From positions 1 through 44,733 of the forward strand of contig NZ_JABXKK010000103.1 of assembly GCF_017115045.1 (NCBI RefSeq): a DNA stretch of 44,733 bases, in the 5' to 3' direction. This DNA is from Nostoc sp. NMS8 (GTDB taxonomy: Bacteria; Cyanobacteriota; Cyanobacteriia; Cyanobacteriales; Nostocaceae). The notes under the pieces were generated by a model. The model searched no databases, was not told where the DNA came from, and saw nothing but the letters and a program-made list of their open reading frames with translations. This document shows positions 9,665 to 17,178 of the stretch, in pieces. The translations under genes were made by a program, and so were the position numbers. How positions within the stretch are numbered: position 1 is the first letter of the stretch; every line of letters begins with the position of its first letter.

Positions 9665-10021
9665 CTAAATTGAATCATCTAGAAAGCCGCATTCACAATC
9701 CCAATGCACTCTTGAGGTGTAGTCTCGGTCAAAGGATGCACCGCACTGGGGGCACTTGCCAGTAAACATTGGATGCCAATCAAGTAACTCCAGCTTTTGC
9801 TGTTGCGTCCACCTCTGTTGTGGTTGCAGTATTAATTCACTGTTATAGTAGCTTGCCCCCTCCGGTTGCCATAACTCCTCTGCTTTGGCGTTGGGGTCTA
9901 ATCGAAAGTCCAAGCAGGTACCACCGTCTACCCCATCAGGGTGAACGAGACAGACGAGGTGGGGGTTATGTGAACAGAGGAGACAGTTATCGCACTGGAG
10001 GAAGTTTTGGCATAGTACCAG
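9665..10021 (-). CDS. Cysteine-rich zinc-ribbon-like small protein, start unclear
   Basis: The conventional start is TTG 9913, which gives 82 residues with a C-terminal 'CPQCG...WDCECG' zinc ribbon. The same frame stays open upstream to about 10028 and reads like protein: 'CQNFLQCDNCLLCSHNPHLVC', 'HPDGVDGGTC'. It adds further Cys pairs that would complete metal sites. No ATG, GTG or TTG lies in that extension; CTG 10021 is the only near-cognate codon. Either an unusual start is used or the true 5' end was lost by a frameshift near 10020-10030, as in neighbouring genes. The role is unknown. Confidence 0.5.
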   Translation of the reverse strand: MVLCQNFLQCDNCLLCSHNPHLVCLVHPDGVDGGTCLDFRLDPNAKAEELWQPEGASYYNSELILQPQQRWTQQQKLELLDWHPMFTGKCPQCGASFDRDYTSRVHWDCECGFLDDSI

Positions 10022-10101
10022 TGTACTGCTTCATCACAAGCGAGCGCTTGGCTGAAATTGGGAATGTTAAAAGAAGAAATTAAGAGTGATTTTTAGTGCA
10101 A

Positions 10102-10790
10102 ATGGTTTTTAAATTTCGCTTGATTGGTGTTGCGGCTTTGCTTCTAGCTCAAATGTCGTTACCCGTATTTGCCAACAATCTTCCGCTACAGTTTTGAGCG
10201 TAGGTGACGGTGATACCATACGTGTCTTGACTGGCAAGAAAACTGTGACTGTCCGCCTCGCTTGCATTGACGCACCAGAGATGAAGCAAAACTTTTGGGG
10301 ACAGCAATCATCAGCAAGACTCAAACAACTCCTACCAGTAGGACAAGCCATTACCCTACGCCCTGTTGAAACTGATAAGTATAAGCGATTGGTAGCAGAG
10401 ATTTATGTAGGGAATCGCAGTATCAATGTGAATATGGTGCAAGAGGGACAGGCTGTAGTGTATCGCCAGTATCTCAAAGGCTGTCCAGAGTCTAAGGATA
10501 GTTTGTTGCAGGGTGAAAACACCGCTAAACAACAGCGTTTAGCATTTTGGAGTCAGGCTAATCCTGTGATGCCTTGGGACTTCCGCCACAGAACTACCCA
10601 AAAGACAACTTCACAGGCGATTCAACCGCAGCAACAGAATAACTGTGATCCTGCTTACCCAGATTTTTGCATTCCAAAGAATTCACCAGACCTAAATTGC
10701 CGAGATATTAGCCAAAGAAGGTTTAAAGTGCTGCCACCAGATCCTCATAGGTTTGACCGAGATGGGGATGGGATTGGGTGCGAACGGTAA
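10102..10790 (+). pseudogene. Secreted SNase-like nuclease with excalibur domain, signal peptide out of frame
   Basis: ATG 10102 encodes a clear signal peptide (MVFKFRLIGVAALLLA...PVFA) but stops at TGA 10195-10197. The nuclease follows in another frame from about 10180. It has 'SVGDGDTIRV' and 'RLACIDAPE' (catalytic Arg, Asp and Glu region), 'DKYKRLVAEIYV' with the second catalytic Arg, and 'INVNMVQEGQAVVYRQY'. The C-terminus is an excalibur calcium-binding motif 'DRDGDGIGCER' with paired cysteines. Both parts are normal for a secreted thermonuclease, so a one-base shift around 10171-10190 separates export signal from enzyme. If real, an internal TTG at 10194 could only give a cytosolic enzyme. 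Confidence 0.85.
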
Positions 10791-10861
10791 AACCACACTT
10801 AATGTGATAACCCAGCATCTCCTCTTTTGAGAAGGACTGTAGGGAGACGCACTGCTTGAGA

Positions 10862-11221
10862 CTACGCACTCATGGATTCAGAAGTCAGTACACCAGACAT
10901 ATCTAATACTCGCTGTGACCAAGTAGACGCGATATCTGCAATATTTGCGATTTCTGTTGAATTGTCCCAAGTGTCAACCCAGTTTTGCTGACAATCTTGC
11001 AGCAAGCCAAGAAGTTGAGCTAATTCACCATTAATTTGACTTTCTCGTTGAAGCAGGGACAAGTACAGCAAACTTTCTGACAACAAAACCGGAACTACTT
11101 CTTCTCTTGCACTTTTTTGTGACCAAGAGTTAAGACGTGCCAAACTAGCGGCCAACTCTCCCAATTGTTGTGCATGGGGTAGGCTTAGAAAACTAGCTTC
11201 AATTGTACTCCAGTTGGGCAT
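10862..11221 (-). CDS. Unknown 119-residue helical protein, coupled to DUF5674 gene
   Basis: The product is mostly predicted helix ('LGELAASLARLNSWSQKSA', 'LLLSES', 'ELAQLLGLLQDCQQNW') with no signal peptide, membrane segment or motif that I recognise. Its ATG overlaps the stop of the upstream DUF5674 gene (TAATG), and GGAGG lies within the last codons of that gene. The pair is therefore a translationally coupled operon. Two-gene coupling could suggest a toxin-antitoxin-like or partner relationship, but nothing in the sequence proves it. Confidence 0.75.
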   Translation of the reverse strand: MPNWSTIEASFLSLPHAQQLGELAASLARLNSWSQKSAREEVVPVLLSESLLYLSLLQRESQINGELAQLLGLLQDCQQNWVDTWDNSTEIANIADIASTWSQRVLDMSGVLTSESMSA

Positions 11222-11556
11222 TATAATCCTCCTAGCAATTGCTGGGTAATCTGGGTGACGCGTTCTCGAATTTTGGGGGATCTAATTACCATACTACGGT
11301 TATTTTGGCTGGGGCGGATGTTGATGATTGACTCAAAGACAATTTCCGGAGTCGAAGGAGACCAATCAGCACCCCAAATATCTCGTTGTCTGCTACCGTC
11401 TTTGAGTAACTCTTGTTCACATTCGTAATGGCGAACGCCACCACCTGCAATAACTTTGCGTTCGATGTCTACTGCTATTTTAATAAAAACCTCCCAAGTT
11501 TTCAGCATTTCTTCTATCTCTTCACTCGTAGCAGGCTCACGGATGATTAAAATCAA
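11221..11556 (-). CDS. DUF5674 family protein
   Basis: The 111 residues match the short DUF5674 family over their whole length. Features are an N-terminal 'MILIIREPAT', a helix 'EMLKTWEVFIKIAVDIERKVIAGGG', then 'HYECEQELLKDGS', 'DIWGADW' and 'ESIINIRPSQNNRSM'. The strongly conserved 'WGADW' and 'NIRP.QNNRSM' segments suggest a defined active or binding site, but the biochemical role of the family is not known to me. It is the first gene of a two-gene minus-strand operon. Confidence 0.85.
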   Translation of the reverse strand: MILIIREPATSEEIEEMLKTWEVFIKIAVDIERKVIAGGGVRHYECEQELLKDGSRQRDIWGADWSPSTPEIVFESIINIRPSQNNRSMVIRSPKIRERVTQITQQLLGGL

Positions 11557-11778
11557 TTGAAATTAGTCCTAATTAGCAATTAACAACGTCAACTTATACA
11601 CTACTTGGTCATGTCAAACAAATGAAGTAGGCAATTGGTAATTTTTAGTTGCGCGTTGAGAACTCGGCTTAAAACACTGAGAATTTTTAAGACAAATAGA
11701 TATCTCTTAAATGTTGGCTATTTCTTAAATGAATCTACCTATAATAATTTCATCATTCATAATCTGTTTTTATAAATC

Positions 11779-12666
11779 ATGGCAATACTTCAACTGATTG
11801 AACCCGAAGTTAAAGATTTAGGTGGGTTTACTGCTCGCCGCAGTTTGCCATATCTTAATCGCCAAATGGTCGGGCCATTTATCTTCTTTGATCATCTTGG
11901 CCCGTCTGTTTTGCCCCCTAACAGAGGTATTGATGTACGACCACATCCTCATATTAATCTTGCAACGGTAACTTACTTGTTTAATGGTGCTTTGATGCAC
12001 CGCGATAGTTTGGGTACTGTGCAGTCAATCCAACCGGGTGAAGTAAACTGGATGACGGCGGGGAAGGGGATTGTACATTCAGAACGATCTCCGGATTATG
12101 ACCGACATAATGAAGCCAGCATTCATGGAATTCAAACCTGGGTTGCCCTGCCTGTAGAATATGAAGAAACAGATCCAAGTTTCACTCACTATCCTGCTGA
12201 AACTCTTCCGACCTGGGAAGAAAATGGCGCTGTCATCAAACTCATTGTTGGACAAACACGCTTCTATACCTCACCTGTCAAAGTTTTCTCACCTATTCTT
12301 TATTTAGATGTGGCGCTATCTGCCAATGCTCACTTCACTGTCCCCAATGGTTATTCTGAGAGGGCAGTATACAGCGTCACAGAAGGGTTGAAGATTAATG
12401 GTGAACTGCTAGAGCCATATCGGTTCGCCATTTTGGAGGCAGGTTATGAGATAAAGGTTTCTGCTGTCGCCGCTGCTCAATGCATTATCATTGGTGGTGA
12501 GCCAGTGGGTACACGTTACAAATGGTGGAATTTTGTCTCTAGCCGAGCAGAGCGAATAGAGCAAGCTAAAGCTGATTGGCGCGATCGCCGCTTCGCAAGC
12601 TTACCAGATGAAACAGAGTTTATTCCATTACCAGAAGTGGTAACAGAAGCTAATCCTTTCTCCTAG
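11779..12666 (+). CDS. Pirin family protein
   Basis: This is a 295-residue bicupin of the pirin family, at full length. The N-terminal cupin keeps the metal ligands His56 and His58 (in 'RPHPHINL') and His100 and Glu102 (in 'GKGIVHSER'), as in human pirin and bacterial quercetinase-like pirins. The C-terminal cupin contains 'GGEPVGTRYKWWNFVSS', the usual family signature. Pirins bind a single iron and act as redox-sensitive regulators or quercetin dioxygenases; which applies here is unknown. A TATAAT lies at 11740-11745, about 34 nt before the ATG, without an ideal -35. It is monocistronic. Confidence 0.95.
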   Translation: MAILQLIEPEVKDLGGFTARRSLPYLNRQMVGPFIFFDHLGPSVLPPNRGIDVRPHPHINLATVTYLFNGALMHRDSLGTVQSIQPGEVNWMTAGKGIVHSERSPDYDRHNEASIHGIQTWVALPVEYEETDPSFTHYPAETLPTWEENGAVIKLIVGQTRFYTSPVKVFSPILYLDVALSANAHFTVPNGYSERAVYSVTEGLKINGELLEPYRFAILEAGYEIKVSAVAAAQCIIIGGEPVGTRYKWWNFVSSRAERIEQAKADWRDRRFASLPDETEFIPLPEVVTEANPFS

Positions 12667-13062
12667 TAGCAGGTCTGATTTCCTGACTTTTTTGTTCTAA
12701 ATTTTGAATTCTTTTTCAATCTTGTAGCTGTTCATCTGAAGCAAAATGCTCATGATCCCGATGACCAAACCAAGTCTGAAAACTGGTTGCAAAAAACTTC
12801 AATCGTTCCAGAATCAAGACGCTCAAATAAAGGTATTGCCCAGATCCGCAATCGTGTACAAGCAATCTTATTTCTACGGCAATGAATTCTTTGTGAGTTT
12901 CACTTGGTCTTGAGAAAATTAACCGTAAGAGTTTTTGAACAGGTGTTGTGTTTCTCCAGTTGACGCAGGCTGAAATAATCGCATTGCTAATGAGCAAGCG
13001 ATCGCTTTCACCTTTGCTTGGTGTAGCCTTATGGTTGACACCAGTATATTAATAGTATTACC
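12667..13062. other. Gene-poor stretch with a diverged repeat and XRE promoter
   Basis: No convincing gene is seen. A segment at about 12750-12800 is similar to one at about 13625-13675: both read GATGAtyCCGATGACC..., then CAyGTCTrAAAACTGGTTG-like text, with indels. This suggests two decayed copies of one element flanking the XRE gene. A HIP1 site sits near 13000. TTGACA at 13035-13040 with a possible TATTAC at 13056-13061 may be the promoter of the XRE gene. Confidence 0.4.
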
Positions 13063-13104
13063 ATGTCAACTGGCGAGCGCAGTGAAAATAAAATTAAAGT
13101 AAAA

Positions 13105-13395
13105 ATGAATATCACAGTAGATGTAACACCCATCGCTGCGTTTAGGTGGAATGAAGAAAATGCCCAAAAACTCAGGGAGCTAAGAGACAAAGCTGGATAT
13201 AGTAGACAAAAGCTATCTGATGCTGTGGGAGTTTCTGTGGCTTATATTCAGCAGCTAGAGACTCCTCACGTCTTTATTAACAAACCAAAAAAACCAACTC
13301 AGATGACTGTTAGTACAGAAATTCTAGAGAAACTTTGTGCTGCTTTAGATGGGGATATCACTTCACTTATTTGGAACATAGATTACAACAGCTAA
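13105..13395 (+). CDS. XRE-family (Cro/CI-type) DNA-binding regulator
   Basis: A helix-turn-helix spans 'QKLRELRDKAGYSRQKLSDAVGVSVAYIQQLE', followed by 'TPHVFINKPKKP' and 'STEILEKLCAALDGDITSLIW'. This is the HTH_3 fold with a short extension. ATG 13105 (96 residues) is preferred because the alternative ATG 13063 lies only just past a TTGACA/TATTAC promoter and would add an atypical hydrophilic tail. A copy of ACTGGCGAGCGCAGT lies between that promoter and the start (13069-13083), and a near copy recurs downstream at 13440, so autoregulation is plausible. Confidence 0.8.
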   Translation: MNITVDVTPIAAFRWNEENAQKLRELRDKAGYSRQKLSDAVGVSVAYIQQLETPHVFINKPKKPTQMTVSTEILEKLCAALDGDITSLIWNIDYNS

Positions 13396-13407
13396 GAGAA
13401 TTATCTA

Positions 13408-13453
13408 CTACGCCTACCAGTGAAAATTATTTGACAAACACTGGTGAGCGTAG
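13408..13453. promoter_or_regulatory. Imperfect inverted repeat, part of a repeated ACTGGYGAGCGYAGT motif
   Basis: CTACGCCTACCAGTG (13408-13422) faces CACTGGTGAGCGTAG (13439-13453) with 13 of 15 positions matching. The right arm is also a direct repeat of 13069-13083 in front of the XRE gene. The spacing and symmetry fit an operator for a dimeric XRE protein or an RNA hairpin. Confidence 0.4.
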
Positions 13454-13487
13454 TAATATATTAATCATAAGAGAGGAGACGAGCGCG

Positions 13488-13562
13488 ATGCCTCTTTTGA
13501 AAAACAAAGAAGCGCTCAAAATTCAACCCTTACAAATCGAGTTACTGATACCAAACCAATAA
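13488..13562 (+). CDS. Tiny 24-residue open frame with a strong ribosome binding site
   Basis: GAGAGGAG lies about 10 nt before the ATG. The peptide starts MPLLKNKEALKIQ and has no known match. A decayed second copy of the same start occurs at 39315 (MPL, then in a shifted frame NKEALK). Both copies lie near an XRE gene and upstream of a two-hairpin leader and its gene family. It may be a leader peptide or a vestige of a larger gene. Confidence 0.45.
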   Translation: MPLLKNKEALKIQPLQIELLIPNQ

Positions 13563-13697
13563 AACTAGTAGCCGCCGGGACTAGCAGCCGGAAGCCTTAA
13601 ACTTGTAATGGTCAAGCCGCCGCGAGATGATTCCGATGACCTACCACGTCTAAAAACTGGTTGAAAAATCCGAATGTCAATTGTCAAATTTAGAAGT

Positions 13698-13734
13698 GCG
13701 ATCGCTTTTCCTTCGGTAAGCGATCGCCTTTTTT
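13698..13734 (+). terminator. Rho-independent terminator built from HIP1 palindromes
   Basis: GCGATCGCTT (13698-13707) pairs perfectly with AAGCGATCGC (13718-13727) around a 10-nt loop, followed by CTTTTTT. It closes the transcription unit of the XRE gene ahead of the nuclease gene. Confidence 0.75.
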
Positions 13735-13808
13735 GAGAGCTTTTAGTTGTAATCAAGAATGTAGTCGCACTCTTGAGAGAATTCATCTAGCGACATCGGA
13801 GGAGTATA

Positions 13809-14648
13809 TTGGCTAAGAATCCGATTACAAATTTGAATGAAGCCAGAAACAAATGGGTACAAGTTACTGGTTATTCAGCCAGAGCAAGTATTGTTAAGAG
13901 ATACTTGCCTGATTTTCGGGACTTTGACACAGAAAATCCAAAACACTGGAAAAAAGCAATTGACTTTTTCTATCAGAAATACATAAAACCAAAAGAACAA
14001 TTATTATTGCGTCCACTAACACCAGCACGTCAAAAATGGGTTGAGACAACCGGACTGAAAGCTTCGCTTCAATCTGTAATGGAGGTATTACCAAAATGCA
14101 ACTTTACATTAAACACAGAACGTGGTTGGTTGTTAGTAACATCCCTTTATTCACAGACGTATCCTGAAAAAATTTTAGGGCAGTATTCAGCAGTTGAGAC
14201 AATCGAACAAGAGGATGAAGTTACTCAAACCAAGCCTTTCAATAAAATACAGCAAGACTTTAGGCAAATTGAACCAATTTCTCAACCACGACCTCTAACA
14301 CAGCCTCCAACTCCATTAGCCCCACCATCACCTCCAAAAGACCCAGCTGAACAGCGAATGTCTAACCAGTTGGCAGAAATATTAGGAGGAATTCGAGAAG
14401 CTACTAATCCGTCAGGACGAGTTGATGTGTTGACCAAGCTTTATGTGATTGAGGTCAAAAAAGCTTGCAATTGGAAGCATGGCATTGGTCAAGCACTGGT
14501 TTATCAGTTCTATTATCCCGATAAAAAGCCCGTCCTTTTTCTGTTTGGTGAAGATATGAGTTTGTATCGGGATTTGGCTCAAAGCCATTGTGATCGCCTC
14601 GGTGTCCTGTACCGTGAAGAATCACCGCGCATCAGTAAAGAATTTTGA
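13809..14648 (+). CDS. PD-(D/E)XK-like nuclease domain protein with duplicated N-terminal module
   Basis: The product has 279 residues from TTG 13809, with GGAGGAG 5-11 nt upstream. Residues about 9-58 and 71-119 form two related modules ('ARNKWVQVTGYSARASIVKRYLP...' and 'ARQKWVETTGLKASLQSVMEVLP...'). A proline-rich linker spans about 158-178. The C-terminal part has the PD-(D/E)XK arrangement: Glu190 or Glu197 in helix 1, Asp206 in 'GRVDVL', then Glu215-Val-Lys217 in 'YVIEVKK', followed by a helix 'GIGQALVYQFYYP' and a strand 'PVLFLFG'. I infer a Mg-dependent DNA nuclease whose twin N-modules bind DNA or a partner. The family is not one I can name. Confidence 0.7.
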   Translation: MAKNPITNLNEARNKWVQVTGYSARASIVKRYLPDFRDFDTENPKHWKKAIDFFYQKYIKPKEQLLLRPLTPARQKWVETTGLKASLQSVMEVLPKCNFTLNTERGWLLVTSLYSQTYPEKILGQYSAVETIEQEDEVTQTKPFNKIQQDFRQIEPISQPRPLTQPPTPLAPPSPPKDPAEQRMSNQLAEILGGIREATNPSGRVDVLTKLYVIEVKKACNWKHGIGQALVYQFYYPDKKPVLFLFGEDMSLYRDLAQSHCDRLGVLYREESPRISKEF

Positions 14649-14670
14649 GCTATTGGCATTTGAGTAAGAA

Positions 14671-14801
14671 ATATAAGGCTTCGCCAAATCTAGATTGAGA
14701 GTGTTGTGCTGAAAGCACAACAAACTAACTAATAAAAATAGGGTGATCGCCGTCCCTGGAAAGTCTGCGATCGCCCTTTTACCCATTTAGAGGTATTTCT
14801 A
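14671..14801 (+). ncRNA. Two-hairpin 5' leader element, copy 1
   Basis: Directly ahead of the gene at 14802 lies ATATAAGGCTTCGCCAAATC, then hairpin 1 (GTTGTGCT 14703-14710 with AGCACAAC 14714-14721), then hairpin 2 (GGGTGATCGC 14741-14750 with GCGATCGCCC 14767-14776, one G-T pair) whose loop carries CCCTGGAAAGT, then TTTT. The same order, both hairpins and the same loop occur ahead of the related gene at 39705. Hairpin 2 plus its T run looks like a terminator, so the leader may act as an attenuator or cis-regulatory RNA. The function is inferred. Confidence 0.55.
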
Positions 14802-15602
14802 ATGATGACACAAACTTCAGCCCCTACACCAACAAAAGATCCGCTAACGAACAGCGATCGTCAAATCATTGCAACCATCGTCAATCAGTCAGACTACTCA
14901 AAAGAGTGCCAGCCTGAAGATGTAGTTACCATCTGGATTACTGAAGATGACACTACGGTTTGGGTGAAAATGACTCACGGTTATGCTCGATATCACAAAG
15001 AGCAGTTCAAACGCGCAGTAGCAGAGGTTAAGACAAGTCTTTCTGCTCCAGTAAAGCGCAATCAGCAACTAGATGAAGAATTAAAACAAGCTGCTGACAA
15101 AATTGGTTTGTTGGGTGATTGTGATTGGTTATCGTCGAGCGTTCAATACTATCCTGACAAGGTAATCGGTTATGCTGGCTGCTACACCTCACAAAAGCCT
15201 CAATTATTTTCCCCGCCTGCTGAATGGGACTTCACACCACTCAAATGGAATACTCCTGCTGCCATCTGCCCCGACTGCGATGGTCATGGCTGCGGTAACT
15301 GTGGGTATCGCGGTACTCGTGCAGAAGACTTGTGTACGCCAGTGGACAGCTACCGACTGACCTATGTGGGCAAGACTGACCTTCAGACGGCTGAAAACGT
15401 ATATCTGGATGGTGAGTTTTTGGGGATACTCTTCAAGGTTAGAAACCCTGATGAAGTCTGGGAAAACGACCCCAAGACTTACTATTGGCGGTGTAGCAAT
15501 GGCATGAAATATTGGAGCGTCAGGGAAGCTGTAGAGGCGCTGTCCAGGGCAACTGCTCCGATTGAACTGCCGCAAGTTCGTCGGGAGTTAGTAGCGGCGT
15601 AA
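14802..15602 (+). CDS. Unknown two-part protein with DnaJ-like zinc motif
   Basis: The product has 266 residues. The N-terminal half ('DPLTNSDRQIIATI', 'TIWITEDDTTVWVKM', 'AVAEVKTSL', 'DWLSSSVQYYPD', 'GYAGCYTSQ') is related to the whole protein at 39705. Residues about 152-172 contain four cysteines in 'CPDCDGHGCGNCGYRGT', a DnaJ-type zinc ribbon. The C-terminal part ('SYRLTYVGK...', 'DGEFLGILFKV', 'WSVREAVEAL', ending RRELVAA) is related to the separate protein at 40546. The family is apparently fused here and split there. No enzymatic motif is seen, and the zinc ribbon suggests protein or nucleic-acid binding. The C-terminal VAA resembles ClpX-type degrons. Confidence 0.7.
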   Translation: MMTQTSAPTPTKDPLTNSDRQIIATIVNQSDYSKECQPEDVVTIWITEDDTTVWVKMTHGYARYHKEQFKRAVAEVKTSLSAPVKRNQQLDEELKQAADKIGLLGDCDWLSSSVQYYPDKVIGYAGCYTSQKPQLFSPPAEWDFTPLKWNTPAAICPDCDGHGCGNCGYRGTRAEDLCTPVDSYRLTYVGKTDLQTAENVYLDGEFLGILFKVRNPDEVWENDPKTYYWRCSNGMKYWSVREAVEALSRATAPIELPQVRRELVAA

Positions 15603-15608
15603 ATAGAA

Positions 15609-15630
15609 TGGTGGGTATGAGAACCCACCA
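15609..15630 (+). terminator. Hairpin after the zinc-motif gene
   Basis: TGGTGGGT (15609-15616) pairs with ACCCACCA (15623-15630) over a 6-nt loop, followed by a T-rich CTTTTCTC. A comparable AGGTGG/CCACCT hairpin follows the related gene ending at 40986. Confidence 0.55.
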
Positions 15631-15681
15631 CACAAGCTTTTCTCAACCCTTGTAAAATAAAATACAGTTCGCCCTTACAAA

Positions 15682-16530
15682 ATGACCCAACAACCTCACC
15701 AACCTCACGACAAATTTGCCAAGGAATTTTTAGAAGAGCTACTGGCTCCTCTGGGTGAAGTGAAAATTAACAGGGAAGTAACAGATGCAACAAGATTTGT
15801 AGATGTATTATTTTTACCTTCCCCACAAGCCCAAGCGGAAAATCTAGGATTGCTGGGAAGAATTGCTCTACTCAATACAACGCTACTGGAACCATTTCGG
15901 AATCAGCCCAGCAGGACGGAAGTACGTAACTGTTTCATGAAGTTGTTCACTGTGATTGCGGATTCTCAGCGCAAAGCCAAAAGAGAAGAAACTACCATTA
16001 GCGAAGATGATTTAGCTCGTTTGTGGATTTTGACACCTAGTGCTTCAGCCTCTCTGTTAGCAGATTTAGAGGTTAAGCTAGACTTAGAAAAGTGGATGAC
16101 TGGAGTTTACTTTTTTCAAGAATGTTTCAGAGGCGCGATAATAGCGATCAACGAGTTACCCGTCACAGAAGAAACTCTATGGTTCAGGCTTTTAGGAAGA
16201 GGGACAGTACAACAGCTTGCAGTAAGTGAACTGCTTGCCCTTCCACCAGAGAATATTGTCCGCCGTAATGTTCTTGAAATGGTTTACAGGTGGCGTATCA
16301 GTGTAATGACACAAACAGATTTAACTGAAGATGACCAGGAGTTAATTATGAATTTAACAGAAGCTTACCAAGAAGCAAGAGCGCAAGCGGTACAAGAGGG
16401 AGTAGAGCAAGGAGTACAACTTGAACGTCGTCAAGTTGTAGAAAACTTGTTGAGATTTAGGTTTGGTTCTGTGGATGAAGAATTAGCGAGAGTCGTCGAT
16501 AATTTGTTGCAGTTAGCACCATTCAGCTAA
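15682..16530 (+). CDS. Rpn-like / DUF4351-type protein (often labelled flagellar assembly protein H)
   Basis: The product has 282 residues. The N-terminal segment 'HDKFAKEFLEELL...REVTDATRFVDVLFLP' matches the PD-(D/E)XK-like start of cyanobacterial Rpn/YhgA-related proteins, where the 'RFVDVLFLP' strand carries a catalytic Asp. The C-terminus has the acidic helix 'EAYQEARAQAVQEGVEQGVQLERRQVV', then 'NLLRFRFG..DEELARVVDNLL', the usual DUF4351-like tail. Rpn proteins are linked to recombination and transposon-like mobility. The flagellar label is a database habit, as these bacteria have no flagella. Its stop lies 44 bp before the group II intron. Confidence 0.75.
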   Translation: MTQQPHQPHDKFAKEFLEELLAPLGEVKINREVTDATRFVDVLFLPSPQAQAENLGLLGRIALLNTTLLEPFRNQPSRTEVRNCFMKLFTVIADSQRKAKREETTISEDDLARLWILTPSASASLLADLEVKLDLEKWMTGVYFFQECFRGAIIAINELPVTEETLWFRLLGRGTVQQLAVSELLALPPENIVRRNVLEMVYRWRISVMTQTDLTEDDQELIMNLTEAYQEARAQAVQEGVEQGVQLERRQVVENLLRFRFGSVDEELARVVDNLLQLAPFS

Positions 16531-17178
16531 AGAAAAGTACAAAATCTGCCGCTCCTAAATGGGCAGATGTACTAGTGCGATTCGTTGCTTAGGAATCGCG
16601 GTATCCAGTCCGTACATAACTAAGCCAACCTGACAGCAGATTACTGTCATTAAAGGTTGAACTCTCGGTCAGATGTAGGTGAAAGCCCTACCATTCAGAC
16701 TCAGAATTGACTCCTTATCTGCCCACACCGAACAAGCTCGGTTCTTGTAGAGTGAAGCTGGGAACAGGGCGCAATCAGACGACCGTTGCGGGTTGACACT
16801 GGCGCTAACAGGGAGTTCCTATGATGAAACAGAGCCTAGAAAAGTGACTTATCTGCGGAAAAGGGCGCAACTCTAAATCCCTTATCTCACTGGAGTTCAT
16901 TCCCGCCGTAGACTTTAGTACAGTAGCGGTAAGAGTCTGGGGAATCCAGTAGTCAAATTGGCTACATCTAACGGGACAACGCCACATGCTACAACGGGGG
17001 GAACCCCGCAACGCAGTGGCTCATCAATCTCTCCGAGGGAACGAATAAAAACGATTTGTGAGTCTTGGGACAGTCGAACCCCAGGTAGGCTAGACGAGAA
17101 GCGGAACTCTCACAAGTCGGGTAGGATAGACCGTAATTGGTCTGAGGTGTTCAGAAAATACAACCCAGAGAAGAGAAA

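Noticed and set aside
12716..12997. 93-codon minus-strand frame before the XRE gene
   Set aside because: No start signal or family; part of it matches a diverged non-coding repeat near 13625-13675, which lacks the same frame.
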